This document shows positions 1 through 9,313 of a stretch of DNA of 64,000 nucleotides, one piece after another. The translations under genes were made by a program, and so were the position numbers. Source of the DNA: Herminiimonas sp. (GTDB lineage: Bacteria; Pseudomonadota; Gammaproteobacteria; Burkholderiales; Burkholderiaceae); the NCBI RefSeq assembly GCF_030655415.1, contig NZ_JAURVN010000018.1:62001-126000 (forward strand), given 5' to 3'. Below the pieces are notes generated by a model that saw only the letters and a program-made list of their open reading frames with translations, ran no database searches and was not told the DNA's origin. How positions within the stretch are numbered: position 1 is the stretch's first letter; the number at the start of each line of letters is the position of its first letter.

Positions 1-18
1 TCCAGATTTGAATCGGCA

Positions 19-1152
19 TCATGCCGGATACAACGCTCCCAAAACTCTCAAGCCACGCGCGCCGGTAACCGAAGGTAGATTGCCCGGTTCACGCATATAA
101 AAGCGTTGCGCCAACCATGCAAAAGCCAGTGCTTCGACTTGATTCGGTGCGACGCCCAAGGCCTCGGTCGATTCCACTCGTATCGTCGGATTATGCAGTT
201 TCAATGCAAAGTGAATCAGCGTCATCAGATAGCTGTTATGCGCACCACCACCGCAGACATACACGGCCTGGGTTTGCGGCGCATGGAGTTTGATCGCATC
301 GCTCAAGGTAGTGGCGGTGAACACGGCCAGCGTCGCTTGTGCATCAGCGCTTTGAATGCCGGGGAAGTTCGCCAGCTTTTGCGCCAGCCAAGCAGGATGA
401 AATAAATCACGTCCGGTACTTTTTGGTGGTGGCGCATTGAAGAATGCTTCATCACGCAACGCCTTCAATAATTCCGGATGCAATTTCCCGGTTTTTGCCC
501 AGTTACCATTCGCGTCATAAGCAAGCCCGTTGTGTTGCGCGATCCACGCATCCATCAAGACATTACCAGGACCGGTGTCGAAGCCGATTACAGGCGCGTC
601 GGCCTGATGTGGCAGCACGCTGATATTGCAGATGCCGCCTATATTCACGACGACACGATTTTCATTGCTGCTGCTAAATAATGCGCGATGAAATGCCGGT
701 ACTAAAGGTGCGCCTTGGCCACCCGCCGCAATATCACGACTGCGAAAATCTGCGACGACATCAATGCCGGTCCATTCGGCCAGCAAGGCGGGATTATTCG
801 TTTGGCGTGTATAACCGACTTCGGGACGATGACGTATGGTTTGGCCGTGTACGCCTATCGCCACTACATCGCTGGTAGCGACCTTCGCTTCGCGCAGCAA
901 AGTGCCTACGCATTCCGCATAGTATTCGGCGAGCTGATGGGCTGCGAGCGCTTCACGGTGGATTTCATCCTGGCCAGCAGTTTGCAACGCCATTAAATCT
1001 GCGCGCAATGCCTCTGGAAATTCGACATAAGCCGACCCCAGCGTTTGCTGTGGTGTGCCATCGATGGAGAATGAAATCAGGATGCCATCGACGCCGTCGA
1101 GGCTGGTGCCGGACATCAATCCGATGAAAAGAGAAGTTTGTGGAGTGGACAT
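19..1152 (-). CDS. anmK: Anhydro-N-acetylmuramic acid kinase
   Basis: Phosphorylates and opens 1,6-anhydro-MurNAc to MurNAc-6-phosphate in cytoplasmic peptidoglycan recycling. The 377 aa product has the family length, begins with the hallmark GLMSGTSLDGVD near residues 11-22, and carries a GFDTGPGNVLMD-type motif mid-protein plus a glycine-rich CGGGAHN segment near the C-terminus. It lies downstream of an M23 peptidase on the same strand, a sensible cell-wall pairing. No Shine-Dalgarno is visible: the start codon directly follows the T-run of a strong hairpin (1153-1214). MurQ and other recycling genes are not in the window. Confidence 0.95.
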   Translation of the reverse strand: MSTPQTSLFIGLMSGTSLDGVDGILISFSIDGTPQQTLGSAYVEFPEALRADLMALQTAGQDEIHREALAAHQLAEYYAECVGTLLREAKVATSDVVAIGVHGQTIRHRPEVGYTRQTNNPALLAEWTGIDVVADFRSRDIAAGGQGAPLVPAFHRALFSSSNENRVVVNIGGICNISVLPHQADAPVIGFDTGPGNVLMDAWIAQHNGLAYDANGNWAKTGKLHPELLKALRDEAFFNAPPPKSTGRDLFHPAWLAQKLANFPGIQSADAQATLAVFTATTLSDAIKLHAPQTQAVYVCGGGAHNSYLMTLIHFALKLHNPTIRVESTEALGVAPNQVEALAFAWLAQRFYMREPGNLPSVTGARGLRVLGALYPA

Positions 1153-1214
1153 AAAAAAACCGTTCGTCAGTGTTAAGTGATTTTAAGTCACTCTGCGCTG
1201 AACGAACGGTTTTT
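1153..1214 (-). terminator. Hairpin with T-run abutting the anmK start codon
   Basis: On the minus strand, AAAAACCGTTCG plus TCAG pairs with CTGA plus CGAACGGTTTTT (one bulged T), and an inner AGTGA/TCACT stem extends the arm. Seven T follow and run straight into the anmK ATG. It sits 47 nt after the M23 peptidase stop, so it looks like that gene's terminator, but it also occupies the whole anmK leader. Confidence 0.75.
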
Positions 1215-1261
1215 ACTGCGTACTTCTTGAATCGAATTCCGTATTATTAAATCCGAATCGC

Positions 1262-2632
1262 TTATTTAGCTGCCAGACGCACGTTATTGTTTTCTGGTGT
1301 CAACAGCGCAAAGCGATGTGACATATCGCCGGCAACTGCACGGAAGCGTTGCATTTGCGAAGCGGCCAAAGGTTGTGCATTCGGGATATCAACCGTCATC
1401 GGATTACGCGCTTCATTGTTGACGCGGAACTCGTAATGCAAATGCGGTCCGGTCGACCAGCCTGTCGTACCGACGTAACCAATGACCTGGCCTTGGCTGA
1501 CTTTCGCACCTTTGCGCAGATTGGTTGCGAAGCCGCTCATGTGCGCATACGCGGTCGAATAATTTGACCAGTGTTTGATCACGACCATATTGCCGTAGCC
1601 GCCTTGCTTGCCAGCGAAATCGATAGTGCCATCGCCGGCCGCACGAATCGGGGTGCCGGTTGCTGCCGCGAAGTCCACGCCTTTATGCGCTTTCCATAAG
1701 CCGGAAATCGGATGCTTGCGGACCGAGAAGCCGGATGAAATACGTGTGAATTCCAGTGGCGATTTGAGGAAAGCCTTCTTCAAGGATTTGCCATCAAAGC
1801 CGTAATAGCCACCGCTTTGCGCGCTGCTTGGATCTTCGAACCAGACCGATTGATAAGTTGCAGGGCCGTTCATGAATTCGCCAGCCAATACGCGACCAGC
1901 TTGTACGTATTCGCCGTTTTGCCAGAAAGTTTCATAAACGATATTGAAGCGATCACCGCGGCGCAGGTCCGAGCCAAAGTCGATATCGGTAGAAAACATA
2001 TCGACGATTTGCGACGCGATGTTGTCAGGGATTTGTGCGGCATCGGTTGCTGCAAACAAGGACGACTTGATTGTGCCCGAGCGCATTTCGATGCGGCGTT
2101 CCATTGCAACTGGTGCTTCGACCGCTTTGAACGTGTTGCCTTCGCGGGTGATCACGATGTTACGCACAGCTTCATTACGACCACTGGAAATCGTGCTGCT
2201 CAACCAATTCAATTCGCCATCTTCACTGGCTTGCGCTTGTACGCGCTTGCCGGCTTTTAATTGCATCACGTTGCGTGCAATCGGATCCGACTTGATGAAG
2301 TTTGTTGCGGCATCGTCGTCAACGCCCAAACGATCCAGCAAAGTTGCCAGCGTGTCGCCAGAACGTACACGCTCTTCGCTGATATAGTTTTGCTGACTGT
2401 TTTCGAGCGCGGCGATCTGGTCGGCCAGTTGCGGCAACGCCAGTTCTTGCGTGATGGATTTGATCGGCAAATCATCTGCGTCGGGAGCCATTGGTGCAAC
2501 GCCTGCCGCACCAAATGCACATACTGCGAGCAAGAGAGCGGAGCCAGAGACAACGCGTGTTTTGCGAGATGAGCCGAGAAGAAGTTTTTTGCTGCTGGAG
2601 CTTGCGCTCAGTAATTTATTTAATGTGAACAT
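1262..2632 (-). CDS. M23-family murein endopeptidase (MepM-like)
   Basis: Predicted envelope zinc peptidase that cleaves peptidoglycan cross-links. The 456 aa protein has a basic N-terminus and one hydrophobic segment (about 28-48), so it is probably membrane-anchored with a periplasmic body. A LysM/OapA-like stretch (about 87-130, VRSGDTLATLLDRLG) may bind the wall. The C-terminal M23 domain keeps the metal ligands and catalytic histidines: H316 and D320 (HKGVD), H364, and H397/H399 (GPHLHYE). It is divergent from tyrS and followed by anmK. The exact bond cleaved cannot be told from sequence. Confidence 0.92.
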   Translation of the reverse strand: MFTLNKLLSASSSSKKLLLGSSRKTRVVSGSALLLAVCAFGAAGVAPMAPDADDLPIKSITQELALPQLADQIAALENSQQNYISEERVRSGDTLATLLDRLGVDDDAATNFIKSDPIARNVMQLKAGKRVQAQASEDGELNWLSSTISSGRNEAVRNIVITREGNTFKAVEAPVAMERRIEMRSGTIKSSLFAATDAAQIPDNIASQIVDMFSTDIDFGSDLRRGDRFNIVYETFWQNGEYVQAGRVLAGEFMNGPATYQSVWFEDPSSAQSGGYYGFDGKSLKKAFLKSPLEFTRISSGFSVRKHPISGLWKAHKGVDFAAATGTPIRAAGDGTIDFAGKQGGYGNMVVIKHWSNYSTAYAHMSGFATNLRKGAKVSQGQVIGYVGTTGWSTGPHLHYEFRVNNEARNPMTVDIPNAQPLAASQMQRFRAVAGDMSHRFALLTPENNNVRLAAK

Positions 2633-2799
2633 GCAATACGTTAAAATCTGCCGTTTGTTCAGTTTCTCTTACACATGCTGTGATTCGTTGATGCACGGCA
2701 ATGATAGAAGTCTCTGAAAATAAAATAAAAAAGCATTGTACCTACTTCCGCTTTTCTTACTCCCGTTTCTTACAAACTTTACAAAATTAAATTCGCGAT

Positions 2800-4041
2800 A
2801 TGGACGTTTCTTCTAGCAACAAACCCGTGCAATTGCCACTCTCCGACGCGGTGCAAAATGCCTTGACTGTCGCCAAGCGCGGCGTTGAAGAATTGTTAAT
2901 CGAATCCGAATTTGCGCAAAAACTGGCGCGCTCTGAACAGAGCGGCAAACCGTTACGTATCAAACTCGGCTTGGATCCGACTGCACCAGATTTGCACCTG
3001 GGTCATACCGTCGTATTAAACAAGATGCGTCAGTTGCAAGATTTAGGCCATCAAGTGATTTTTTTGATCGGCGACTTCACGTCCATGATCGGCGATCCGT
3101 CCGGCCGCAACATCACGCGCCCGCCGTTGACGAAAGAGCAAATCAGCGAAAACGCCAAAACCTATTTTGCGCAAGCCAGTCTGGTGCTTGACCCGGCTCG
3201 CACCGAAATTCGTTACAACTCCGAGTGGTGCGATCCTTTGGGCGCGCGCGGCATGATCGAGCTGTCGGCAAAATACACGGTGGCGCGGATTCTGGAGCGT
3301 GAGGATTTCACCAAGCGCTTTCAGTCGAATACGCCGATTTCCTTGCATGAATTTTTGTATCCATTGATGCAAGGTTACGATTCAGTTGCACTGAAATCGG
3401 ACCTCGAATTGGGCGGCACTGATCAAAAATTCAATTTATTGGTCGGTCGCGAATTGCAAAAAAGTTACGGCCAAGAGCAGCAATGTATTTTGACCATGCC
3501 TTTGCTGGAAGGTCTGGACGGTGTTGAAAAGATGTCCAAGTCCAAAGGCAATTACATCGGCATCACCGAGCCGGGCAATACGATGTTTGCCAAGCTGATG
3601 AGTATTTCCGATGTGATGATGTGGCGTTATTACGAGCTGTTGTCCTTCCGCAGCCTTGCCGAAATTGCACAGTTCAAAAAAGAAATCGAAGGTGGTCGCA
3701 ATCCGCGCGATGTCAAAGTGTTGCTGGCACAAGAAATCGTCGCGCGCTTCCATACAGCGCAAGCGGCAGAAGATGCGCTGGCTGATTTCGTCAATCGCTC
3801 CAAAGGCGGCATTCCGGATGAAATTCCTGAAGTCGCATTGAGCGGCGCGCCCATGGGTATCGGACAATTATTGAAGCAGGCAAATCTGTGCCCCTCGACT
3901 TCAGAAGCACTGCGTATGGTTGAGCAAGGTGGCGTGCGCATCGATGGCACGGTGATTAGCGACAAGGGTTTGAAAGTCGATGCAGGTACGGTTGTCGTGC
4001 AAGTTGGCAAGCGTAAATTTGCGCGCGTTACGTTGTCGTGA
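2800..4041 (+). CDS. tyrS: Tyrosyl-tRNA synthetase
   Basis: Charges tRNA-Tyr with tyrosine. The 413 aa protein is a class I synthetase with the HIGH-type motif HLGH at residues 66-69 and KMSKS at 244-248, followed by a C-terminal S4 RNA-binding domain (about 350-413). The ATG at 2800 has no clear Shine-Dalgarno; upstream DNA to the divergent M23 gene is AT-rich and should hold both promoters. dtd follows after 40 nt, so a charging enzyme is next to the D-aminoacyl proofreading enzyme. Confidence 0.97.
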   Translation: MDVSSSNKPVQLPLSDAVQNALTVAKRGVEELLIESEFAQKLARSEQSGKPLRIKLGLDPTAPDLHLGHTVVLNKMRQLQDLGHQVIFLIGDFTSMIGDPSGRNITRPPLTKEQISENAKTYFAQASLVLDPARTEIRYNSEWCDPLGARGMIELSAKYTVARILEREDFTKRFQSNTPISLHEFLYPLMQGYDSVALKSDLELGGTDQKFNLLVGRELQKSYGQEQQCILTMPLLEGLDGVEKMSKSKGNYIGITEPGNTMFAKLMSISDVMMWRYYELLSFRSLAEIAQFKKEIEGGRNPRDVKVLLAQEIVARFHTAQAAEDALADFVNRSKGGIPDEIPEVALSGAPMGIGQLLKQANLCPSTSEALRMVEQGGVRIDGTVISDKGLKVDAGTVVVQVGKRKFARVTLS

Positions 4042-4081
4042 TCCGATTGTCGGTTGCTATAAATTTTTATAAAGTCGCCGC

Positions 4082-4531
4082 ATGATTGCCTTGTTGCAGC
4101 GTGTGATGCATGCCAGTGTGGTGGTGGACGGGGCGACAGTTGGCGCGATAGCCGCGGGTTTGATGGTGCTGGTGTGTGCCGAGCGTGGTGATACAGAAAA
4201 AGAAGCGGATGCATTGCTGAACAAGTTGCTGTCATATCGGGTATTTTCTGACGATGCCGGCAAGATGAATCGCAGCGTAACGGATGTTGCTGGCGGCTTG
4301 TTATTGGTGCCGCAATTTACTTTGGCTGCGAATACGCAATCCGGTACGCGTCCGTCATTTACGCCTGCGGCTGCACCTGAATTGGCACGTGCCTTGTTTG
4401 ATTATTTTGTCGCGCAAGCCGGGAGCAAGCATGCGTGTGTGGCGACTGGTCAGTTTGGCGCCGACATGCAAGTTTCATTGACGAATGATGGCCCAGTGAC
4501 ATTCTGGTTGCAGGTCAAGCCGACGATTTGA
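4082..4531 (+). CDS. dtd: D-aminoacyl-tRNA deacylase
   Basis: Hydrolyses D-aminoacyl-tRNAs (classically D-Tyr-tRNA-Tyr) so that D-amino acids are kept out of protein. The 149 aa product has the DTD landmarks: a QFTLAAN segment followed by SGTRPSF, and the C-terminal NDGPVTFWL, whose Gly-Pro forms part of the substrate pocket. The gene directly follows tyrS. No Shine-Dalgarno is seen, and a TATAAA box (4068-4073) ends 8 nt before the ATG, so a very short or absent leader is possible. Confidence 0.95.
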   Translation: MIALLQRVMHASVVVDGATVGAIAAGLMVLVCAERGDTEKEADALLNKLLSYRVFSDDAGKMNRSVTDVAGGLLLVPQFTLAANTQSGTRPSFTPAAAPELARALFDYFVAQAGSKHACVATGQFGADMQVSLTNDGPVTFWLQVKPTI

Positions 4532-4604
4532 AATGACGTGGCATTGTGCGTAATAATCGTCTTCAAACTTGTTTCAAGTAAATCACAAACTGAGAGCGGG
4601 ATAC

Positions 4605-5249
4605 ATGATGAAGCTATGTAGTGATTCTTTCAAAGACGGTGCCGCGATTCCTGGTGAATACGCATTTTGCGTGATCGATCCGGCGACGCATGTTGCGCTA
4701 TCGAATAATAAAAATCCGCATCTGGCCTGGAGCGATATACCTGCCGGTACCAAATCATTCGCCCTGATTGTGCATGACCCGGATGTGCCGTCACGTGGTG
4801 ACGATGTTAATCAAGAAGGAAAAACTGTTCCGGCAGATTTGCTGCGGGTTGATTTTTTCCATTGGGTCTTAATCGATTTGCCTGCGAATACTACGCAAAT
4901 AGCTGCCGCTGAATTTTGTGCCAGCGTGACGCCACGCGGCAAATCGGGCCCCGCAATTGCCGACTCGTCTATTGCTGGCGTTCGCCACGGATTGAACGAT
5001 TACACCGGCTGGTTTGCGCAAGATGCGCAAATGGCTGGCGATTATTTCGGTTACGATGGTCCGTGCCCGCCGTGGAATGATGCCATCGTTCATCGCTATG
5101 TATTCACCTTGTACGCGCTGGATGTTGCGAATGTCGCGGTCGATGGCAAGTTCACTGGCGCGCAAGTTCGCGACGCAATTGCCGGACACATACTGGAGCA
5201 AGCCAGCTGGTCTGGGCGCTATACATTGAATCCGGAAGTGTCGATTTAA
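4605..5249 (+). CDS. YbhB/YbcL-type PEBP (Raf kinase inhibitor-like) protein
   Basis: Member of the phosphatidylethanolamine-binding protein superfamily; the bacterial role is poorly defined. The 214 aa product shows the family pattern of an N-terminal F-K-DG-AIPGEYAF block, then ALIVHDPDVPS, DFFHWVLIDLP, and a C-terminal PPWNDAIVHRYVFTLYALD. The frame is open further upstream through a TTG at 4569, but the ATG at 4605 (or 4608) follows a GAGAGCGGG ribosome site and gives the family's usual beginning. No signal peptide. The 3' end carries the presumed promoter of the next gene. Confidence 0.88.
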   Translation: MMKLCSDSFKDGAAIPGEYAFCVIDPATHVALSNNKNPHLAWSDIPAGTKSFALIVHDPDVPSRGDDVNQEGKTVPADLLRVDFFHWVLIDLPANTTQIAAAEFCASVTPRGKSGPAIADSSIAGVRHGLNDYTGWFAQDAQMAGDYFGYDGPCPPWNDAIVHRYVFTLYALDVANVAVDGKFTGAQVRDAIAGHILEQASWSGRYTLNPEVSI

Positions 5250-5255
5250 TACAAT
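5226..5255 (+). promoter_or_regulatory. Candidate leaderless promoter of the histidine phosphatase gene
   Basis: TTGAAT (5226-5231), an 18 nt spacer and TACAAT (5250-5255) lie at the end of the preceding gene. The -10 box ends exactly six nt before the ATG at 5262, which would put transcription start on the A of the start codon. No Shine-Dalgarno is present. Confidence 0.5.
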
Positions 5256-5261
5256 GAGAAC

Positions 5262-5906
5262 ATGACTGAAATATTGTTGATTCGCCACGGCGAAACCGAT
5301 TGGAACGTCGAGAAGCGTCTGCAAGGACATACCGATATCGATTTGAATCGCGAAGGCGTACGTCAAGCCGCTGCGCTTGGCCGCGCCTTGCTGAACGAGC
5401 CGCTGGATGCGATTTTTTCCAGCGATTTGAAGCGTGCTTTTGGCACCGCGCAAGGCATTGCGATTCCACGCGGTATGACGATTCAATCAGATAAAGGTTT
5501 GCGCGAACGTTGTTTCGGCGCGTTCGAAGGCTTGATTCATCCAGAAGTTAAATCTCGTTTCCCAGAAGATTACGCAGCGTGGCAAAGACGCGATATCGAT
5601 GCGCGTTATCCGCAGGGCGAATTTCATGCAGAGACTTTGCGCGAATTTTCCAATCGTGCGGTCGATGCGATCACGGCTCTGGCCAGTGATTATCGTAAGG
5701 TCGCGATCGTGACGCACGGTGGCGTCCTCGATTCCGTTTATCGTCGCGCCAACAACATGGGTTACGAACACCCGCGCGATTTTGATGTGCTGAATGCCAG
5801 CATTAATCGCGTGACGTGGGATGGCACAAAATTCCAGATACTGAAATGGGCGGATGTCGCGCATCTTTCGCACGCTGCCTTGGATGAAAGTGACAATCTG
5901 GCTTAA
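5262..5906 (+). CDS. Histidine phosphatase family protein (phosphoglycerate mutase-like)
   Basis: The 214 aa protein belongs to the phosphoglycerate mutase/acid phosphatase superfamily that works through a phosphohistidine. It has LLIRHGETDWN with the nucleophile at H9, the proton-donor region LRERCFGAFEG, and the second histidine in VTHGGVLD. Length and motifs suit the GpmB/CobC-type cofactor-independent phosphatases; the substrate cannot be assigned, and no cobalamin synthesis genes are adjacent. It starts 12 nt after the PEBP gene, with a promoter-like sequence immediately before the ATG. Confidence 0.88.
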   Translation: MTEILLIRHGETDWNVEKRLQGHTDIDLNREGVRQAAALGRALLNEPLDAIFSSDLKRAFGTAQGIAIPRGMTIQSDKGLRERCFGAFEGLIHPEVKSRFPEDYAAWQRRDIDARYPQGEFHAETLREFSNRAVDAITALASDYRKVAIVTHGGVLDSVYRRANNMGYEHPRDFDVLNASINRVTWDGTKFQILKWADVAHLSHAALDESDNLA

Positions 5907-6093
5907 GTCTTGGGAGTGAAGCGTTTGATGTAAGCAGATTGATAACAAAAAGTGTTTCTGCTTAAGTTCTGCTCAAAACCGAACGCAATGTTTGTCGTTT
6001 TTCATCTCGTTTGATTGCATTTGCGCCAAAACACGCCAGCCCTGCTGGCGGATGCAGATAAAATAGCGCTTTGCTTATTTGCCAGCCCGTCTC

Positions 6094-7110
6094 GTGAACA
6101 TCGGCCCTTATTCCCTACCGAACAATGTATTTGTCGCCCCGATGGCTGGGGTGACGGATAGACCGTTTCGCCAGTTGTGCAAGCAGTTGGGTGCTGGGTA
6201 TGCGGTGTCGGAAATGGCCGCGTCCAATCCACGTTTGTGGGCGACTGATAAATCCACGCGTAGAACAAATCACGATGGCGAAGTCGAGCCTAAGGCGGTG
6301 CAAATCGCCGGTGCCGATCCTGCAATGTTGGCGGAGTGTGCAAAATTTAATGTGGATCGCGGTGCGCAAATCATCGACATCAATATGGGTTGTCCAGTGA
6401 AAAAAGTGTGTAACAGCTGGTGCGGTTCTGCCTTGTTGCAACATGAATCGCTGGTAGCCGAGATACTCGAAACGGTAGTGGCAGCTGTCGATGTTCCCGT
6501 CACGCTAAAATTTCGTACTGGCTGGGATAGAGCGCACAAGAACGCGTTGAACATTGCACGCATCGCTGAACAAAGCGGCATCGCGATGTTGACCTTGCAT
6601 GGACGTACGCGCGCCGATGGTTACAGTGGCGAGGCAGAGTACGAGATGATCAAGGCGGTCAAAGCGGCAGTATCAATTCCCGTAGTCGCGAATGGTGATA
6701 TCACGACGCCGGAGAAAGCCAAGTTTGTGCTGGAAACTACCGGCGCCGATGCGATCATGATCGGTCGTGCTGCACAGGGCCGGCCGTGGATCTTTCGCGA
6801 GATCGTTCATTATTTGCGCACAGGCACGTATTTGCCGGCGCCCATGATTTCTGAAGTGCGTGCTTTGATGGATGAACATCTGCGTGCGCATTATGCTTTT
6901 TACGGTGAGTATTTGGGTGTGCGTACCGCGCGCAAACATATAGGCTGGTATGTGCGTGAATTGATAGGCGGTGAAGAATTCCGTCAGCAGATGAATCGTC
7001 TGGAAGACTGCGAACAACAATTGGCCGCCGTGGATAGCTTTTTTGATTTGCAGCTGACGCACGGCGAACGGTTACAATATCGTCCGACTGAAGAAAAGTT
7101 GGCCGCTTGA
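6094..7110 (+). CDS. dusB: tRNA-dihydrouridine synthase B
   Basis: FMN enzyme that reduces specific uridines in tRNA. The GTG at 6094 yields MNIGPYSLPNNVFVAPMAG, matching the usual DusB beginning, so it is preferred over the more upstream TTG (6079). The 338 aa protein has APMAGVTDRPFR, the catalytic cysteine in MGCPVKKV, the following GSALLQ, and the FMN-phosphate region VANGDI...GADAIMIGRAAQGRPW. It is followed after 86 nt by fis, the arrangement in which dusB is the upstream partner of the fis operon in many proteobacteria. Confidence 0.95.
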   Translation: MNIGPYSLPNNVFVAPMAGVTDRPFRQLCKQLGAGYAVSEMAASNPRLWATDKSTRRTNHDGEVEPKAVQIAGADPAMLAECAKFNVDRGAQIIDINMGCPVKKVCNSWCGSALLQHESLVAEILETVVAAVDVPVTLKFRTGWDRAHKNALNIARIAEQSGIAMLTLHGRTRADGYSGEAEYEMIKAVKAAVSIPVVANGDITTPEKAKFVLETTGADAIMIGRAAQGRPWIFREIVHYLRTGTYLPAPMISEVRALMDEHLRAHYAFYGEYLGVRTARKHIGWYVRELIGGEEFRQQMNRLEDCEQQLAAVDSFFDLQLTHGERLQYRPTEEKLAA

Positions 7111-7196
7111 TAAGCGGGTCGTAGTGGCATTGAGGTGATGCATACGATTCCGAAAATTATAAAAACGATTATAAAAACGCGCAAACAACCGAGCAC

Positions 7197-7430
7197 ATGA
7201 GCAAAGATAATATCCAAGACGTCGTCAAGAAAAGCCTGGAAAAATATTTCAAGGACTTGGGCGAGCAAATGCCATCGAACGTTTACGAGATGGTGGTTTT
7301 CACTGTCGAGAAACCGATACTCGAAGCCGTGATGGAGCGCGCCGAAGGCAATCAGTCGCACGCTGCCGATATGCTAGGGATTAACCGTAATACGCTGCGC
7401 AAGAAATTGCAGCAGCACGATATGTTGTAA
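7197..7430 (+). CDS. fis: Fis-family nucleoid-associated regulator
   Basis: Small DNA-bending protein that shapes the nucleoid and affects rRNA transcription and recombination. The product is only 77 aa, shorter than enteric Fis (98 aa), because the N-terminal arm is reduced. The helix-turn-helix GNQSHAADMLGINRNTLRKK at the C-terminus is intact. It sits directly after dusB, as expected; upstream DNA contains an AT-rich TATAAAAACG stretch that could be an additional promoter. Confidence 0.95.
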   Translation: MSKDNIQDVVKKSLEKYFKDLGEQMPSNVYEMVVFTVEKPILEAVMERAEGNQSHAADMLGINRNTLRKKLQQHDML

Positions 7431-7681
7431 ATGCGGTTATAAATGAAGTTGCAATTAAAGTTATAAATATCCGCTGTAGATTTCGCTTTAAAAATCGCCG
7501 CAAAAAATGTTTTAATTTGTTTCAAGCAATCGTCGTAAAACCCCCGCTGTAATTTTTTGCTTCTCGATATTTTGCAGGAAGCAAATAAGCTAAGGGCGTA
7601 AGGCTACAGACCGCCAAGATCCGCGTATGAGCGCATCACATTGCGCCTTTATCTTATTAAATTACTTCAGATACTTCCATC
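7431..7681 (+). other. AT-rich intergenic leader upstream of purH
   Basis: About 250 bp with no coding potential. It is AT-rich to about 7535, then holds potential RNA structure: TTGCTTC (about 7557) can pair with GAAGCAA, nested inside CTGTA/TACAG (7547 to about 7606), followed by a GCGCA-TCACAT-TGCGC hairpin near 7631-7647 and a T-rich run. The octamer CCGCTGTA occurs twice (near 7470 and 7544). It does not match the conserved parts of the ZTP riboswitch that I know. Confidence 0.35.
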
Positions 7682-9259
7682 ATGATCAAACAAGCTCTTA
7701 TTTCCGTTTCCGACAAGACTGGCGTGCTCGATTTTGCGCGTGCATTGTCCGAGATGGGCGTCAACATTCTTTCCACCGGCGGCACTGCAAAATTGCTTGC
7801 TGAAAACGGCATCAAGGTTACCGAAGTCGCGGATTACACCGGCTTCCCGGAAATGCTCGACGGTCGCGTAAAGACTTTGCATCCGAAAGTACATGGCGGC
7901 ATTTTGGCGCGCCGCGATTTTCCTGAGCACGTAGCGGCTTTGGAAACGCATGGCATTCCAACCATCGACATGGTGGTCGTGAATCTGTATCCGTTTCAAC
8001 AAACGATTGCACGTGCGGAATGTTCACTGGAAGACGCGATTGAAAATATCGATATCGGTGGCCCTGCGATGTTGCGTTCGTCAGCGAAAAATCATAAAGA
8101 CGTCACCGTCATTTGCGATCCATCCGACTACGCACAAGTGTTGCGCGAGTTGCATGCAAACAAAGGCGAAGTCACTTTCGAGACCAAATTCACTTTGGCG
8201 AAAAAAGTATTCGCACATACTGCGCAGTACGATGGCGCGATCACGAATTATTTCACCTCGCTGGGCGACGACAAAAAGCACGCAACACGCAGTGCCTACC
8301 CAACAACCTTGAATCTGCATTTCGATAAAGTGCAGGAAATGCGTTACGGTGAAAACCCGCATCAGTCCGCAGCCTTCTATCGCGAGAGCAATCCGCAAGT
8401 TGGCGCATTGGCGAACTACACGCAATTGCAAGGCAAGGAACTGTCGTACAACAATATCGCCGACGCGGATGCCGCGTGGGAATGCGTGAAGACTTTTGAC
8501 GAATCAGCATGCGTCATCATCAAGCATGCCAATCCTTGCGGCGTCGCAATCGGCATTACGCCATTCGAGGCGTACAGCAAAGCATTGCAAACTGATCCAA
8601 CCTCAGCCTTCGGCGGCATCATCGCCTTCAATCGCGAAGTCGATGGCAACGCGGCAGAAGCAGTTGCCAAACAATTTGTTGAAGTGTTGATCGCACCATC
8701 GTTTACCGAGCAGGCGAAGAAAATATTTGCGGCCAAGCAAAACGTCCGTTTACTGGAAATTCCACTCCCGAGTAATGGTAATGCTGCAGTCAATAGCAAC
8801 GACTTCAAACGCGTAGGCGGCGGCTTGCTGGTGCAATCGCCAGACGCAAAAAATGTCTTGTTGCCTGAACTGAAAATCGTCAGCAAAAAGCAGCCAACGC
8901 CGCAGCAATTGCAAGACTTGATGTTTGCCTGGCGCGTTGCCAAGTTCGTTAAATCGAATGCAATTGTGTTCTGTGCAAACGGCATGACGATGGGCGTGGG
9001 TGCAGGTCAAATGAGTCGTATTGATTCAGCACGTATCGCATCGATCAAGGCACAGAATGCTGGCTTGTCACTGGTCGGCACCGCCGTCGCATCGGATGCT
9101 TTCTTCCCATTCCGTGATGGTCTGGATGTGGTGGTGGAAGCCGGCGCAACTTCGGTGATCCATCCGGGTGGTTCGATGCGCGATCAGGAAGTTGTTGATG
9201 CTGCCGATGAACATGGCATCGTGATGCTGTTGACCGGCATCCGTCATTTCCGTCACTAA
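7682..9259 (+). CDS. purH: Bifunctional AICAR transformylase/IMP cyclohydrolase
   Basis: Catalyses the last two steps of de novo IMP synthesis. The 525 aa length matches the family. The N-terminal cyclohydrolase half (MGS-like fold) opens with [10 protein letters not shown] and contains [15 protein letters not shown]; the C-terminal transformylase half contains RYGENPHQ and the active-site KHANPCG. The start ATG at 7682 is preceded by a long possibly structured leader. ruvC follows, a gene order seen in other Burkholderiales but without metabolic logic. Confidence 0.97.
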   Translation: MIKQALISVSDKTGVLDFARALSEMGVNILSTGGTAKLLAENGIKVTEVADYTGFPEMLDGRVKTLHPKVHGGILARRDFPEHVAALETHGIPTIDMVVVNLYPFQQTIARAECSLEDAIENIDIGGPAMLRSSAKNHKDVTVICDPSDYAQVLRELHANKGEVTFETKFTLAKKVFAHTAQYDGAITNYFTSLGDDKKHATRSAYPTTLNLHFDKVQEMRYGENPHQSAAFYRESNPQVGALANYTQLQGKELSYNNIADADAAWECVKTFDESACVIIKHANPCGVAIGITPFEAYSKALQTDPTSAFGGIIAFNREVDGNAAEAVAKQFVEVLIAPSFTEQAKKIFAAKQNVRLLEIPLPSNGNAAVNSNDFKRVGGGLLVQSPDAKNVLLPELKIVSKKQPTPQQLQDLMFAWRVAKFVKSNAIVFCANGMTMGVGAGQMSRIDSARIASIKAQNAGLSLVGTAVASDAFFPFRDGLDVVVEAGATSVIHPGGSMRDQEVVDAADEHGIVMLLTGIRHFRH

Positions 9260-9260
9260 T

Positions 9261-9292
9261 AAAAGTGACGCGGCTAACGTTGCATCACTTTT
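9261..9292 (+). terminator. Weak hairpin after purH
   Basis: AAAAGTGA and TCACTTTT form an 8 bp stem around a 16 nt loop just after the purH stop. The following T-run is short, so it may only partly terminate before ruvC. Confidence 0.4.
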
Positions 9293-9313
9293 AACTCTGC
9301 CCACATATCCAAT

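Noticed and set aside
7540..7650. ZTP or 6S RNA upstream of purH
   Set aside because: The conserved ZTP segments (GUGACUGG, CCGGG, CCGCCUGGGC) are not present, and the structured part (about 110 nt) is too short for 6S RNA.
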